From Pseudoalteromonas luteoviolacea NCIMB 1944 (GTDB lineage Bacteria > Pseudomonadota > Gammaproteobacteria > Enterobacterales > Alteromonadaceae): 64,000 bases of DNA. The position numbers and the translations under genes were made by a program. The stretch spans positions 1-64,000 of the forward strand of contig NZ_AUXS01000097.1 in assembly GCF_001625565.1 (NCBI RefSeq), written 5' to 3'. The notes under the pieces were generated by a model. It saw only the letters and a program-made list of their open reading frames with translations, searched no databases and was not told the DNA's origin. Shown here piece after piece: positions 9,201 to 17,993 of the stretch; within the stretch, counting starts at the first letter, position 1, and each line of letters starts with the position of its first letter.

Positions 9201-9437
9201 ATGAGCGACATCCAAGAACGCGTAAAAAAAATCATCGTTGAGCAACTAGGTGTTAAAGAGGAAGAAGTAAAATCAGAAGCTTCTTTCGTTGACGACCTAG
9301 GCGCGGACTCTCTTGACACTGTTGAGCTAGTAATGGCTCTAGAAGAAGAGTTTGACACTGAGATCCCTGATGAAGAAGCTGAGAAAATCACTACTGTTCA
9401 GGCTGCGATCGACTACGTTACTGCTCACGCTGAGTAA
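9201..9437 (+). CDS. acpP: Acyl carrier protein
   Basis: A 78-aa acidic protein carrying the growing acyl chain. The phosphopantetheine attachment serine is Ser37 in GADSLDTVELVM. The sequence is near-identical to E. coli AcpP, with strong SD AAAGGAAAGAAG before ATG 9201. The 209-nt gap after fabG probably holds its own promoter, as in E. coli where acpP is expressed far above its neighbours; I could not place it precisely. A 7-bp hairpin follows the gene. Confidence 0.99.
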   Translation: MSDIQERVKKIIVEQLGVKEEEVKSEASFVDDLGADSLDTVELVMALEEEFDTEIPDEEAEKITTVQAAIDYVTAHAE

Positions 9438-9451
9438 TTAACGGATCTGAA

Positions 9452-9469
9452 GGGCAGCACTCGCTGCCC
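9452..9469 (+). terminator. Hairpin between acpP and fabF
   Basis: GGGCAGC (9452-9458) pairs perfectly with GCTGCCC (9463-9469) across a 4-nt loop. The following CATTCATTCT is only moderately T-rich. It may be a partial terminator or mRNA-stabilising 3' end that separates high acpP expression from fabF. Confidence 0.55.
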
Positions 9470-9518
9470 TCATTCATTCTACCCCCGCAAAATTTCAAAT
9501 CCCTTTTTGGAGGAAACC

Positions 9519-10757
9519 GTGGCTAAACGTCGAGTCGTAGTAACTGGCTTAGGTATGTTGACGCCGCTAGGTAATGATGTTCAGTCAACCTGGCAAGGCC
9601 TATTAGAAGGTCGTAGTGGCATTTCAAACATCACGCATTTTGATACATCGAGTTTTGGAACTAAGTTTGCTGGCTTAGTTAACGACTTTGATGCGACAGA
9701 ATACATGTCCAAAAAAGACACAAAAAAAATGGACTTGTTTATTCAGTATGGTATTGCAGCTGGTGTCCAAGCATTAAAGGATTCAGGATTAGAAATCACT
9801 GAACAAAATGCTGCACGTGTTGGTGTGGCAGTAGGTTCAGGGATAGGTGGATTGACTCTAATTGAAGAAAACCACCACAAGCTTATCGCGAGTGGCCCGC
9901 GAAAGTTATCGCCTTTCTACGTACCTTCAACCATTATTAATATGATCTCAGGACACTTGTCTATCATGCATGGTTTGAGAGGTCCGAATATTTCGATTGT
10001 TACAGCTTGTACAACTGGCCTTCACAACATTGGTCATGCCGCACGTATGATTGCATATGGTGATGCAGATGCGATGGTCGCCGGTGGTGCTGAAAAGGCT
10101 TCTACACCTATTGGTATGGGTGGTTTTAGCGCAGCGCGTGCCTTGTCGACTCGAAATGATGATCCTCAAGCGGCCTCTCGCCCTTGGGATAAAGATAGAG
10201 ATGGTTTTGTACTTGCAGATGGTGCTGGTGTTATCGTATTAGAAGAATACGAGCATGCAAAAGCACGCGGCGCGAAAATCTATGCTGAACTAGTAGGTTT
10301 CGGTATGAGTGGTGACGCATACCATATGACATCACCACCGGAAGACGGTTCAGGTGCTGCATTGGCTATGGAAAATGCCCTGAACGATGCAGGTGTGAAT
10401 GCTGAGCAAATTGGTTATATCAATGCACATGGTACATCAACCCCAGCTGGCGACATTGCTGAAACATCTGCAGTTAAGTCAATTTTTGGCAGTGCGGCTA
10501 AAGACGTAATGGTAAGTTCTTCTAAATCAATGATGGGACATTTACTAGGTGCAGCGGGCTCTGTTGAGTCAATTATTAGCATCTTGTCTTTGGTTGACCA
10601 GAAGGTATCGCCTACTATCAATTTGGATAACCCTGATGAAGGGTGTGACCTAGACTATGTTCCGCACACAGCCCGTGATGCAAAGCTGGATTATGCGCTT
10701 TGTAACTCGTTTGGTTTTGGTGGTACCAACGGCTCATTGCTGTTCAAAAAGATTTAA
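9519..10757 (+). CDS. fabF: 3-oxoacyl-ACP synthase II
   Basis: Condensing enzyme that elongates acyl-ACP, including the step important for temperature-controlled unsaturated chains. The catalytic triad is visible: Cys164 in TACTTG, His304 in NAHGTSTP and His341 in MMGHLLGAAG, matching E. coli numbering. I chose GTG at 9519 (MAKRRVVVTG) because the frame-extending TTG at 9507 lies inside the Shine-Dalgarno GGAGGA itself. This gives 412 aa, the family length. A strong terminator follows at 10776. Confidence 0.97.
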   Translation: MAKRRVVVTGLGMLTPLGNDVQSTWQGLLEGRSGISNITHFDTSSFGTKFAGLVNDFDATEYMSKKDTKKMDLFIQYGIAAGVQALKDSGLEITEQNAARVGVAVGSGIGGLTLIEENHHKLIASGPRKLSPFYVPSTIINMISGHLSIMHGLRGPNISIVTACTTGLHNIGHAARMIAYGDADAMVAGGAEKASTPIGMGGFSAARALSTRNDDPQAASRPWDKDRDGFVLADGAGVIVLEEYEHAKARGAKIYAELVGFGMSGDAYHMTSPPEDGSGAALAMENALNDAGVNAEQIGYINAHGTSTPAGDIAETSAVKSIFGSAAKDVMVSSSKSMMGHLLGAAGSVESIISILSLVDQKVSPTINLDNPDEGCDLDYVPHTARDAKLDYALCNSFGFGGTNGSLLFKKI

Positions 10758-10775
10758 ATTTATCTTTAGTTTGAT

Positions 10776-10803
10776 AAAGCCTGGCAATGCCAGGCTTTTT
10801 TAT
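10776..10803 (+). terminator. Rho-independent terminator after fabF
   Basis: A 10-bp perfect stem AAAGCCTGGC/GCCAGGCTTT (10776-10785 and 10789-10798) with a 3-nt loop, running into a T-rich tail. It lies between fabF and pabC, so pabC expression must come from readthrough or a promoter within this short gap. Confidence 0.88.
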
Positions 10804-10816
10804 TTTCGGAAGGTTT

Positions 10817-11581
10817 ATGGAAATCAGTTATAAAGATCGTGGCTTAAACTATGGCGATGGCTTTTTCACAACCATTAAAATTGAAAGTGGTCAACTACAG
10901 CTTTGGCAATACCACTTAGCGAGGCTCAGGCAGTGCCAGCAGGTATTAGGCTTTCCTGAGCTAGACCTGCAAGCAATAACAAACGCGTGTTTAGAAGCCG
11001 CAAAAGGATGTGGCTTAGGCGTGCTCAAGGTTTTGATCACCAGAGGGGTTGGTGGACGAGGTTATGGCTTACCAGAGCAGCCTGAGCCCAAGATTATAAT
11101 TACACAAAGTGATTTTCCTTCGCACTATCTTAAATGGCAAGAACAGGGGGTTTGTTTGAGCGTCAGTGGCATTAAACTTGGTCACCAGCCTCTATTTGCC
11201 GGTCTGAAAACGCTTAACCGTCTAGAGCAAGTATTGATAAAAGCGCAAGCCAGTCAACAAGCGGCTGATGATGTACTGGTTTTGGATATTGAGGACAACG
11301 TCATAGAGTGCTCGGCTAGCAACCTGATCATTATGAAAAATAACCAGCTGTTTACACCTAGCTTAAAGCTGTGTGGCATTAAAGGTGTGTATCTGTCACT
11401 GCTGTCTGACCATACTCAAATAGAGTCTAAATCATTGTGTTTGCATGATGTATTGCAGGCAGATGCGGTATTCATGTGTAACAGTTTGATGGGGCTTGTT
11501 CCAGTGAAATCAATAGACAAACAGGTGTTTAACCTGCAAACTGCACTTGATTTGAAGTCAAAGATAGAAGCCACTCTATGA
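10817..11581 (+). CDS. pabC: Aminodeoxychorismate lyase PabC
   Basis: PLP enzyme that forms p-aminobenzoate from aminodeoxychorismate for folate synthesis. It belongs to fold-type IV: DRGLNYGDGFFTT at the N-terminus, RGVGGRGY, Lys131 in GLKTLNRLEQVL as the probable PLP lysine, and ECSASNLI. These align closely with E. coli PabC. Upstream extension to 10787 would begin inside the fabF terminator; ATG 10817 has GGAAGG 4 nt before it and gives 254 aa. Its stop overlaps the mltG start by 4 nt (ATGA). Confidence 0.95.
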   Translation: MEISYKDRGLNYGDGFFTTIKIESGQLQLWQYHLARLRQCQQVLGFPELDLQAITNACLEAAKGCGLGVLKVLITRGVGGRGYGLPEQPEPKIIITQSDFPSHYLKWQEQGVCLSVSGIKLGHQPLFAGLKTLNRLEQVLIKAQASQQAADDVLVLDIEDNVIECSASNLIIMKNNQLFTPSLKLCGIKGVYLSLLSDHTQIESKSLCLHDVLQADAVFMCNSLMGLVPVKSIDKQVFNLQTALDLKSKIEATL

Positions 11582-12561
11582 TCCGTTTTTTATTATGGGC
11601 CGCCTCAGTGCCCGTACTTATTATCTTATATTGTGGGTATAACTTACTGGGTTTGATGCAAAGTGAAACCCTAGAATTACCAGAGCAATATACGCAAGTG
11701 TCGCAGGGGGATACTTTTCACAGCTTGTGCTCCAAATGGCAGTCACAGCAGGCATTAGAGAGCTGCTTTCCTTATAAGCTCTATAGCAAGTTGCAGCCAC
11801 AAAAGTTTACTCTTAAAGCAGGTGTTTATGAGCTGAACGGCCTTACTGTAATGGCGGCCATTGAAAAAGTTCACCGCGGTAACAAGGCCGATTTTACTTT
11901 CACTATTATTGAAGGTGACACTTATAAAACAATTATCGAGAATCTAAAGAGTAGTGCGTTTTTAATATTTGACATCCCAGATAAGCCTTCAGCAGGTTTG
12001 ATACAATTTGGCAACGGACACCCAGAAGGGTGGCTATTCCCTGATACATATCACTATGAAGGTTTGACCAAAGCGTCAGCGCTGTTGCAGCGTGCGCATA
12101 CAAAAATGCAAAGTGTTTTAAGTGAAGCCTGGGCAAAACGAGGCGATGGTGTGCCGCTAAAAAGTGATTATGAAGCACTTATTTTAGCGTCTATTATTGA
12201 AAAGGAATCAGGACATGCTGCCGAAAGAGATATTATTTCTTCGGTTTTTCATAATAGATTGAACAAAGGCATGAGATTACAGACAGATCCAACCGTTATT
12301 TATGGGCTTGGAGCGCGATTTCGTGGTGATATAAAAAAATCTCACTTGCGTGAATATACACCTTATAACACCTACCGTATTGATAGGCTGCCGCCAACGC
12401 CTATTGCAATGCCGTCTAAAGATGCATTGTTTGCAGCTGTTCAACCAGCTGATACAGATTTTTTATATTTTGTATCAAAAGGGAATGGCGCACATTATTT
12501 TTCGAAGTCATTAAAAGAGCACAATAGGGCTGTGCGAAAATACATTTTAAATGAGCAGTGA
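11578..12561 (+). CDS. mltG: Endolytic murein transglycosylase MltG
   Basis: Inner-membrane lytic transglycosylase that cuts nascent glycan strands and is thought to set their length. The 327 aa have one N-terminal membrane segment (about residues 3-22), a periplasmic LysM-like region, and the YceG catalytic domain with the active-site Glu in LASIIEKESGHA. The later LQTDPTVIYGLG and PPTPIAMPS motifs are characteristic. Translationally coupled to pabC. In E. coli tmk and holB follow; here a terminator and an opposite-strand gene follow instead. Confidence 0.95.
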   Translation: MIRFLLWAASVPVLIILYCGYNLLGLMQSETLELPEQYTQVSQGDTFHSLCSKWQSQQALESCFPYKLYSKLQPQKFTLKAGVYELNGLTVMAAIEKVHRGNKADFTFTIIEGDTYKTIIENLKSSAFLIFDIPDKPSAGLIQFGNGHPEGWLFPDTYHYEGLTKASALLQRAHTKMQSVLSEAWAKRGDGVPLKSDYEALILASIIEKESGHAAERDIISSVFHNRLNKGMRLQTDPTVIYGLGARFRGDIKKSHLREYTPYNTYRIDRLPPTPIAMPSKDALFAAVQPADTDFLYFVSKGNGAHYFSKSLKEHNRAVRKYILNEQ

Positions 12562-12588
12562 GTTTAGTATTTAGATATAAAGTCATAA

Positions 12589-12615
12589 AAAGGCTGTACT
12601 TAGGTACAGCCTTTA
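12589..12615 (+). terminator. Bidirectional terminator between mltG and CE4 gene
   Basis: An 11-bp perfect stem AAAGGCTGTAC/GTACAGCCTTT (12589-12599 and 12604-12614) with a 4-nt loop. T-rich on the plus side and A-rich upstream, so it can serve both converging genes. Confidence 0.85.
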
Positions 12616-12627
12616 TTATTTGGTCAC

Positions 12628-14220
12628 TTACTTTTTACTAAATTCAACAGTCAATGTTTGGTTCGCTGTCAAATTACTGAACGTGTACTGCTCTAGTGAA
12701 CCTAGATTCACACCGTTGAGCGTAACACTTTTAACTTGAGCGCCAGCAGCTGCATTAAAGAAGAAGGTTTGATCTTTATTTGGTGCGATTAAGATGTCGC
12801 CAAATGTATCGCCAGTCGGTGTTACGCTACCTAAGTGAGAAACCTTGGTCGCTTGTTCTCTGGTAATGAGTTTCCAAGGGTCGTAGTCAGGAGAAAGTGC
12901 GCCAGGGATTGAGTCAGCGTACCACTTAGCTTCATAGTATTTGCCATCATGATAAACTTGGTCACCCTTTTGGTAGATGCTGCCTGGTGCATATGTCGGG
13001 CTTGCGCCAATGCTTTTAACTGTGACAACTTTTCCATCAGTCAGAGGTGTCGGGTTACGCATCCACTCAACGATATCTTTAAACGGCACGATGCGTACTA
13101 CAGGTTGACCGTTAACTTTCAAACTGAGTGCATATTGAATGAATTCTTCAATTGCTTGTTGGCGCTCCAAATAAGTTGTCGCGCGTCCGCCTGTATCATA
13201 CTCTGGCGCGTAGATATTGGCATGTGCGCCATATAATAAAGGAGAGCGATTACCTTCGAGTCTTAAATGCAAGTTGTGCTTTAAGATAGCAAGCACGTCA
13301 TTTTTACTCATTGCGCTGCCAACCCACATATTTGTGTCAAATGCGACCATTTTACCGCCCTGCGGCTTTTCAAACACGTTTGATGGTAGCTGCCATAGAC
13401 CAGGGAAGTTACCAACATCTGGTTTACCAACCCGCGTTGTCGGCGTACCATTATTCATGGTGTAAGGCCATGGATTGTTGGTGCCATTATATTGGCTGCC
13501 CCAACCTTCTTCTACACTAGTATCGTAGACAAAGTTACCTTTGATAAGAGCTGAAAACAATGCATTATTGTGATTCAAGTAAGGGGTTCTAAAGCCAATA
13601 ATCTCACTAACTGGGATCCCAGGACCCGCGGCATCGTTTGCACCGTGCATGATCTCTGTAGCGTCATACGGCTTACTTAACCACGTTTGAGTAATGCCCA
13701 ATTCCTGTGCCCACTGTGCTTCACTGAAGTTACCTGTATCTGGCCCACCATCTTTGTGGCTCCAAGTGTGATTGCCAATCTCGTGGCCGTCTAGCCAAGC
13801 ATTTCTCCAAGCGTGTTTGACGCCCACTGCATCGTTAGCGGCAGCTTCTATATAAGAGGGTGTATTAAAGAACGTAAACCTGACTGGTGCACCGTCAAAT
13901 GTCGCCGCATTATTTGAACCATTGTCGTTTTGCAATTGACGAGTAAGGTTAACTATCCAGTCCATACCGGCCTTAGAACCATTGTCGTCGAAACCAATCG
14001 AAATAAATAATGGCACTTGAACTGGTCTCAGTTGAGCAGGTGGCATTTGGCTCCAAGGTTGATTATCTGAGTAATCATAATTATTGGTTTGTGTAGTAGT
14101 CATTTTGGCATCAGCTGGTAACTCAACTGATTCAATTCCTGAGTCGTATACGCTTGCGTGTGCAATGGAAGATATACCGATGAATACGCCTAGTGACAGC
14201 GCTGACATTTTAAACTTCAT
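12628..14220 (-). CDS. Secreted polysaccharide deacetylase (CE4), probable chitooligosaccharide deacetylase
   Basis: The 530 aa comprise a signal peptide (MKFKMSALSLGVFIGISS..., likely cut after AHA), a NodB/CE4 domain (about residues 45-390), a CBM5/12-like module near residues 405-450 (YAPGSIYQKGDQVYHDGKYY, with WYADS and DPW), and a small beta-rich C-terminal domain. CE4 motifs seen: GFDDNG (metal and base Asp), NHTWSH (metal His pair), FRTPYL and YDTSVEEGW. The chitin-type binding module and marine context suggest it removes acetyl groups from chitin oligomers, as in Vibrio homologues; substrate is inferred. ATG 14220 has AAGGA 6 nt upstream; an upstream TTG at 14226 overlaps that spacing and was rejected. 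Confidence 0.85.
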   Translation of the reverse strand: MKFKMSALSLGVFIGISSIAHASVYDSGIESVELPADAKMTTTQTNNYDYSDNQPWSQMPPAQLRPVQVPLFISIGFDDNGSKAGMDWIVNLTRQLQNDNGSNNAATFDGAPVRFTFFNTPSYIEAAANDAVGVKHAWRNAWLDGHEIGNHTWSHKDGGPDTGNFSEAQWAQELGITQTWLSKPYDATEIMHGANDAAGPGIPVSEIIGFRTPYLNHNNALFSALIKGNFVYDTSVEEGWGSQYNGTNNPWPYTMNNGTPTTRVGKPDVGNFPGLWQLPSNVFEKPQGGKMVAFDTNMWVGSAMSKNDVLAILKHNLHLRLEGNRSPLLYGAHANIYAPEYDTGGRATTYLERQQAIEEFIQYALSLKVNGQPVVRIVPFKDIVEWMRNPTPLTDGKVVTVKSIGASPTYAPGSIYQKGDQVYHDGKYYEAKWYADSIPGALSPDYDPWKLITREQATKVSHLGSVTPTGDTFGDILIAPNKDQTFFFNAAAGAQVKSVTLNGVNLGSLEQYTFSNLTANQTLTVEFSKK

Positions 14221-14716
14221 GATCAATCCTTACTTAAAGTTTTTCATATTGGGATGAGGGTATTGTACACAAAAGAGCGCTAATTAAAGGTGGTGCAATA
14301 GAGCGTGAATTAGCACGGATAGTGCCTTTGATTAATGTGTTTTAAAATAATAAGTATAAAATACATGGCGTTGTGATTTTGTTGTTGTTTTTTAAATGAG
14401 TTGGATAAGCTTTCCTATATGTTGTGATTATTCATTATTATTGAATATGGAAGCGTGTCAAAAAACAAATTCGGTTGAACATGATCCAAGCGATGTAACC
14501 GCAATGAATAAATCGTTTTAAATTGCTAAATCGCAGTGGTAATTGTTGATTTGTCAGCTTACCCAGTTACCCGAATGAAAATAGAAAAAGCACTTCTGTA
14601 AGTGACTTATAAACTCGATTTATGTAGATTACTGTTGAATTTGAAATTACGCAGAATACAAGCGAACGTGGCTAAGTATTCCAACACACTACGATGACAA
14701 CATTTGGGGATAAATA
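14221..14716. other. Divergent intergenic region, CE4 gene / DUF885 gene
   Basis: 496 bases, AT-rich, with no convincing coding frame. It must hold promoters for both divergent genes, but I found no strong consensus -35/-10 pair or named operator. Confidence 0.5.
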
Positions 14717-16591
14717 ATGAGAAAGGTTAACGTGCTGGCAGCGGCTGTACTTTTTGCCATTACTGGGTGTGCGACAGAGTCCACATCGAATCAAGCAAAT
14801 AGTGAAAACTTGGTTAAAGCGCAAAAGACAATAAGTCGAGTTGAAGTTGACACGGTCGTTGATAAATATACCAAAGCGTTTATTTCTCACCAGCCAGCTT
14901 TGGCAACATCATTGAAGCTTGAAAGTGAGGATTATGGCCGCTATGAAAATAGGCTACCCGACTATTCTGTTGCTGGCATGCAAGCGTTACAGATAGACAT
15001 GACCCACGCGGCAGAGCAGCTCAAGCAGCTGCAATCTGCTCAGCTCAGTGACAAAGACAGGTTACATGTGCAAGTTAATGAGGTTATAGCACGGTATTAT
15101 GCGGGCGACAGTGTGTTTTCTGCTGGATACATTGATACTTGGGGTGGGCATTTGCCTTATATCGTAAACCAGATATCTGGGCCTCTGATGGACGTGCCAA
15201 GCATATTGCAGAACCAGCATGAAATTAGCAACATATCTGATGCAAAAGCATATGTAGAGCGGTTAGCCGCATTTGCGATTATGGTAGATCAGGTCAACGA
15301 GAAAGTTGTCAGTGATGCAAAGCGCGGCATCATATTACCTAAGCCATTATTCCCAAATACTTTGTCTTATCTAAATGCATACACTGAACCAAAAGCAAAT
15401 GAACATGTACTTGTGACTTCCTTCGCTACAAAGCTAGAAAACCTTGACGGTGTTAGTGACAGAGCAAAAGCCAGTTTAGTCGAAAGTGCCGCATCTGTGA
15501 TGGCAATGCAGGTATACCCTGCATTTGGTCGTATCACCGCTAAAATGACTGAATTGGAAAAACAGGCCTCAGATAAGGTCGGTATTTGGGCACAACCTAA
15601 TGGTGAAGCGTTTTATCAACATGCTATCACGTATCTAGCAGATTCAGATATGACGGCACAGCAGATCCATGAAGTGGGTCAAGCGGAAGTGAAGCGTATC
15701 ACAAATCGCATGGATGAAATTTTAAAAGCGAATGGCTATACCAAGGGATCAGTAAGCGAGCGTATGAAGCAATTAAACGAAGAGCCGCGCTTTTTGTTTG
15801 CTGATAGCGATCAAGGTCGTCAGGAACTGCTGGACTTTTTAAAAGGTGAGATTGAAGTTATCAATGAAAAAGCACCACAATATTTTTCAACTCTGCCACC
15901 CCAAAAAGTAGAAGTTAAACGTATTCCAGTTGAGGTTGAGGCTGGCGCACCTGGTGGTTATTACTATGGCCCTTCTTTAGATGGCAGTCGCCCTGGTGTG
16001 TTTGCGATAAACCTCAAAGATATGAAAGCAGTGCCAAGCTTTGGTTTAAAAACATTGACATATCATGAAGCAGTACCTGGGCATCACTTCCAAATTGCGC
16101 TCAATATGTTGCAAACCGATATTGGCTTAATGCGCCAAAATGCGTCATTTAACGGCTATATCGAAGGGTGGGCGCTTTACTCTGAGTTACTTGCTTACGA
16201 AATGGGCATGTACGAAGGTGACCCATTTGGTGACTTAGGTCGATTACAAGCCGAAGCGTACCGAGCTGCCCGTCTTGTTGTAGATACAGGCTTACACTAT
16301 AAAAAATGGACTCGCCAAGAGGCCATTGAGTATTTTGCAGAGGCAACAGGTTCTGCTATGAGCGATGTTGTCCCAGCAATTGATCGTTATATTGCATGGC
16401 CGGGTCAAGCTCTAGGTTATAAGTTGGGTATGTTGAAGTTTGAAGAGCTAAGAAAGGATGCGCAAAAAGCCTTGGGTAACAAATTTGATATGACTTCTTT
16501 TCATGACGAAATTTTGTTAAAAGGCGCACGTCCGCTGGCGCTGGTTGAACAAGATATTGCTCGCTGGGTTGAAAAGCGCAAAGCAATGTAA
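14717..16591 (+). CDS. DUF885 family lipoprotein (putative metallohydrolase)
   Basis: The 624 aa begin with a lipoprotein signal peptide whose lipobox ITGC ends at Cys18, so the protein is probably membrane-anchored outside the cytoplasm. The body is helical and belongs to the DUF885 family. The motif HEAVPGHH at residues 450-457 (H450-E451...H456-H457) is the family hallmark and resembles zinc-peptidase helices. A second conserved block, EGWALYSELLAYEMG, follows and could supply a further acidic ligand. The family is often annotated as a peptidase, but the substrate is unknown. SD GGGGA precedes ATG 14717. A strong terminator follows. Confidence 0.85.
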   Translation: MRKVNVLAAAVLFAITGCATESTSNQANSENLVKAQKTISRVEVDTVVDKYTKAFISHQPALATSLKLESEDYGRYENRLPDYSVAGMQALQIDMTHAAEQLKQLQSAQLSDKDRLHVQVNEVIARYYAGDSVFSAGYIDTWGGHLPYIVNQISGPLMDVPSILQNQHEISNISDAKAYVERLAAFAIMVDQVNEKVVSDAKRGIILPKPLFPNTLSYLNAYTEPKANEHVLVTSFATKLENLDGVSDRAKASLVESAASVMAMQVYPAFGRITAKMTELEKQASDKVGIWAQPNGEAFYQHAITYLADSDMTAQQIHEVGQAEVKRITNRMDEILKANGYTKGSVSERMKQLNEEPRFLFADSDQGRQELLDFLKGEIEVINEKAPQYFSTLPPQKVEVKRIPVEVEAGAPGGYYYGPSLDGSRPGVFAINLKDMKAVPSFGLKTLTYHEAVPGHHFQIALNMLQTDIGLMRQNASFNGYIEGWALYSELLAYEMGMYEGDPFGDLGRLQAEAYRAARLVVDTGLHYKKWTRQEAIEYFAEATGSAMSDVVPAIDRYIAWPGQALGYKLGMLKFEELRKDAQKALGNKFDMTSFHDEILLKGARPLALVEQDIARWVEKRKAM

Positions 16592-16616
16592 ATTAGTAAT
16601 GGCTATGAATAATGAC

Positions 16617-16641
16617 AAGGGGCGGTATCGCCCCTTTTTTG
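16617..16641 (+). terminator. Terminator after DUF885 gene
   Basis: Perfect 8-bp stem AAGGGGCG/CGCCCCTT (16617-16624 and 16629-16636), loop GTAT, followed by a run of T. Confidence 0.9.
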
Positions 16642-16741
16642 TATTGTAAAAGAAAAGCGAGAGGTACAACTTGGTACATTTTTAAAAAAAGTTATACGTA
16701 ATTTCGTAAGCAGGTTCCATATGCTGTAGGAAAATAACAAT

Positions 16742-17959
16742 ATGGATACCAATTCAATGATTTTTAGATTAAAAGAACGCCTTACCATAGCGATTGCAAT
16801 ATGCACCTTGAGCGCTTGTGGTGGAGGTAACAGTTCAAACATGCAAAAAGATGTACCAACATCCGCCCATCAAACTGCACTTAACTCTAAGGACAAAGCA
16901 AAGGTCGAGTTTAACTATCAAAAACTAATTGATGACCTCGTTTCAGATGAAATACATGGCATTATCTTGCATGTTTCTACACCCAATCGTACTTTCACAG
17001 GAAGCAGTGGTACTGCAAATTTAACCACACAAGCGACACTACAACCTGATGCTGTTTATCACCTCGCCAGTACAGGAAAAGTCTTCACTGCACTATTGGC
17101 TGTTCAATTGCACCAAGCGGGCATTCTAGACTTGGATGCGACAATAGACACGTGGTTATCACCAGAGATCATCGAGCAAATTGAGTATGGCACTGAGATC
17201 ACCTTGAGGCAGTTATTAAATCATAGCAGTGGGGTTTACAACTACTCTGATCCACGAAGCAATGATGCGTATGTCGAATTTGTTCTGGCAAACTATGACA
17301 AAGGGATCACCAATCAGGATTTTGTTCAATTTGCACTCGGCCAACCAGCTTACTTTAAACCCGGCAAGGGGGCTGAATACTCTAATAGTAATTATGCTTT
17401 GGCAGGCATGATTTTAGATAGTGTATTAGGACATCCCAATGCGCATGCAATGCGAGATCAAATAATCGATAGATTAGAATTGGGCAATACGTTTTCGGTC
17501 GGTATTGAAAATCAATTTGGTGAGATTACCCCAGGGTATGAAAAGCAAAACGGCGAATATATTAATACGTGGCCTATTTTAAGCCATGTAACCTCCGCCT
17601 CAACGCCAGTAGCGTCAACCGTTACTGAATTATCGACGTTAATGGACAATATCTTTAACAATGAGCAGTGGTTGTCGAGCCAAGCGCGAGAAGATCTCAT
17701 TGGTGATAAAAGTCGTGTTTCGGTATCTCCGGGCCTTGAATATGTTCTAGGTTTATGGAAGGAGGATATGCAAGGGTATACTGTTTATCACCACAATGGT
17801 GGTAACCATGGCTATGTGTCTAATAATTTATACATTCCTGAGCTAAATACCAGTGTGGTCTATTTTCTTAACTGTGGGCTCAATGATAAATGCTTAGATG
17901 CGTTTCAAACAATCGAGCGTGCGGTAATGGAGAGTATTTTGGCAAGGCCCAAGGTGTGA
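16742..17959 (+). CDS. Serine hydrolase lipoprotein (beta-lactamase/D-Ala-peptidase fold)
   Basis: 405 aa with a lipobox LSAC ending at Cys26, hence a predicted lipoprotein. The catalytic module is the class C beta-lactamase-related serine hydrolase fold: STGK (Ser110, Lys113) is the SxxK motif and YSN (Tyr213-Asn215) the second motif, while HNGGNHG near the C-terminus replaces KTG. This family includes esterases, D-aminopeptidases and peptidoglycan enzymes as well as lactamases, so antibiotic resistance should not be assumed. SD AGGAAAA precedes ATG 16742. A related but longer enzyme lies at 42164-43738. Confidence 0.85.
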   Translation: MDTNSMIFRLKERLTIAIAICTLSACGGGNSSNMQKDVPTSAHQTALNSKDKAKVEFNYQKLIDDLVSDEIHGIILHVSTPNRTFTGSSGTANLTTQATLQPDAVYHLASTGKVFTALLAVQLHQAGILDLDATIDTWLSPEIIEQIEYGTEITLRQLLNHSSGVYNYSDPRSNDAYVEFVLANYDKGITNQDFVQFALGQPAYFKPGKGAEYSNSNYALAGMILDSVLGHPNAHAMRDQIIDRLELGNTFSVGIENQFGEITPGYEKQNGEYINTWPILSHVTSASTPVASTVTELSTLMDNIFNNEQWLSSQAREDLIGDKSRVSVSPGLEYVLGLWKEDMQGYTVYHHNGGNHGYVSNNLYIPELNTSVVYFLNCGLNDKCLDAFQTIERAVMESILARPKV

Positions 17960-17964
17960 TGAGA

Positions 17965-17986
17965 TGCGCGGCGAGTATGCCGCGCA
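17965..17986 (+). terminator. GC-rich hairpin between converging genes
   Basis: Perfect 8-bp stem TGCGCGGC/GCCGCGCA (17965-17972 and 17979-17986), loop GAGTAT. It separates the serine hydrolase from the oppositely oriented ybiT. T-tracts on both sides are poor, so termination strength is uncertain. Confidence 0.6.
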
Positions 17987-17993
17987 GGTTGTA

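Noticed and set aside
8807..9391. 194-codon minus-strand frame across fabG, the gap and acpP
   Set aside because: Antisense to two certain genes; Ser-rich shadow composition; no ribosome site or family match.
9507..9518. fabF start at TTG 9507
   Set aside because: The TTG lies inside the Shine-Dalgarno GGAGGA that serves GTG 9519.
10787..10816. pabC start at 10787
   Set aside because: It would begin inside the fabF terminator; ATG 10817 has a good ribosome site and aligns with the family.
16742..17959. Antibiotic-resistance beta-lactamase
   Set aside because: The lipoprotein has SxxK and YxN but lacks a standard KTG motif and belongs to a broad serine-hydrolase family; resistance cannot be claimed. 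The same holds for 42164-43738.
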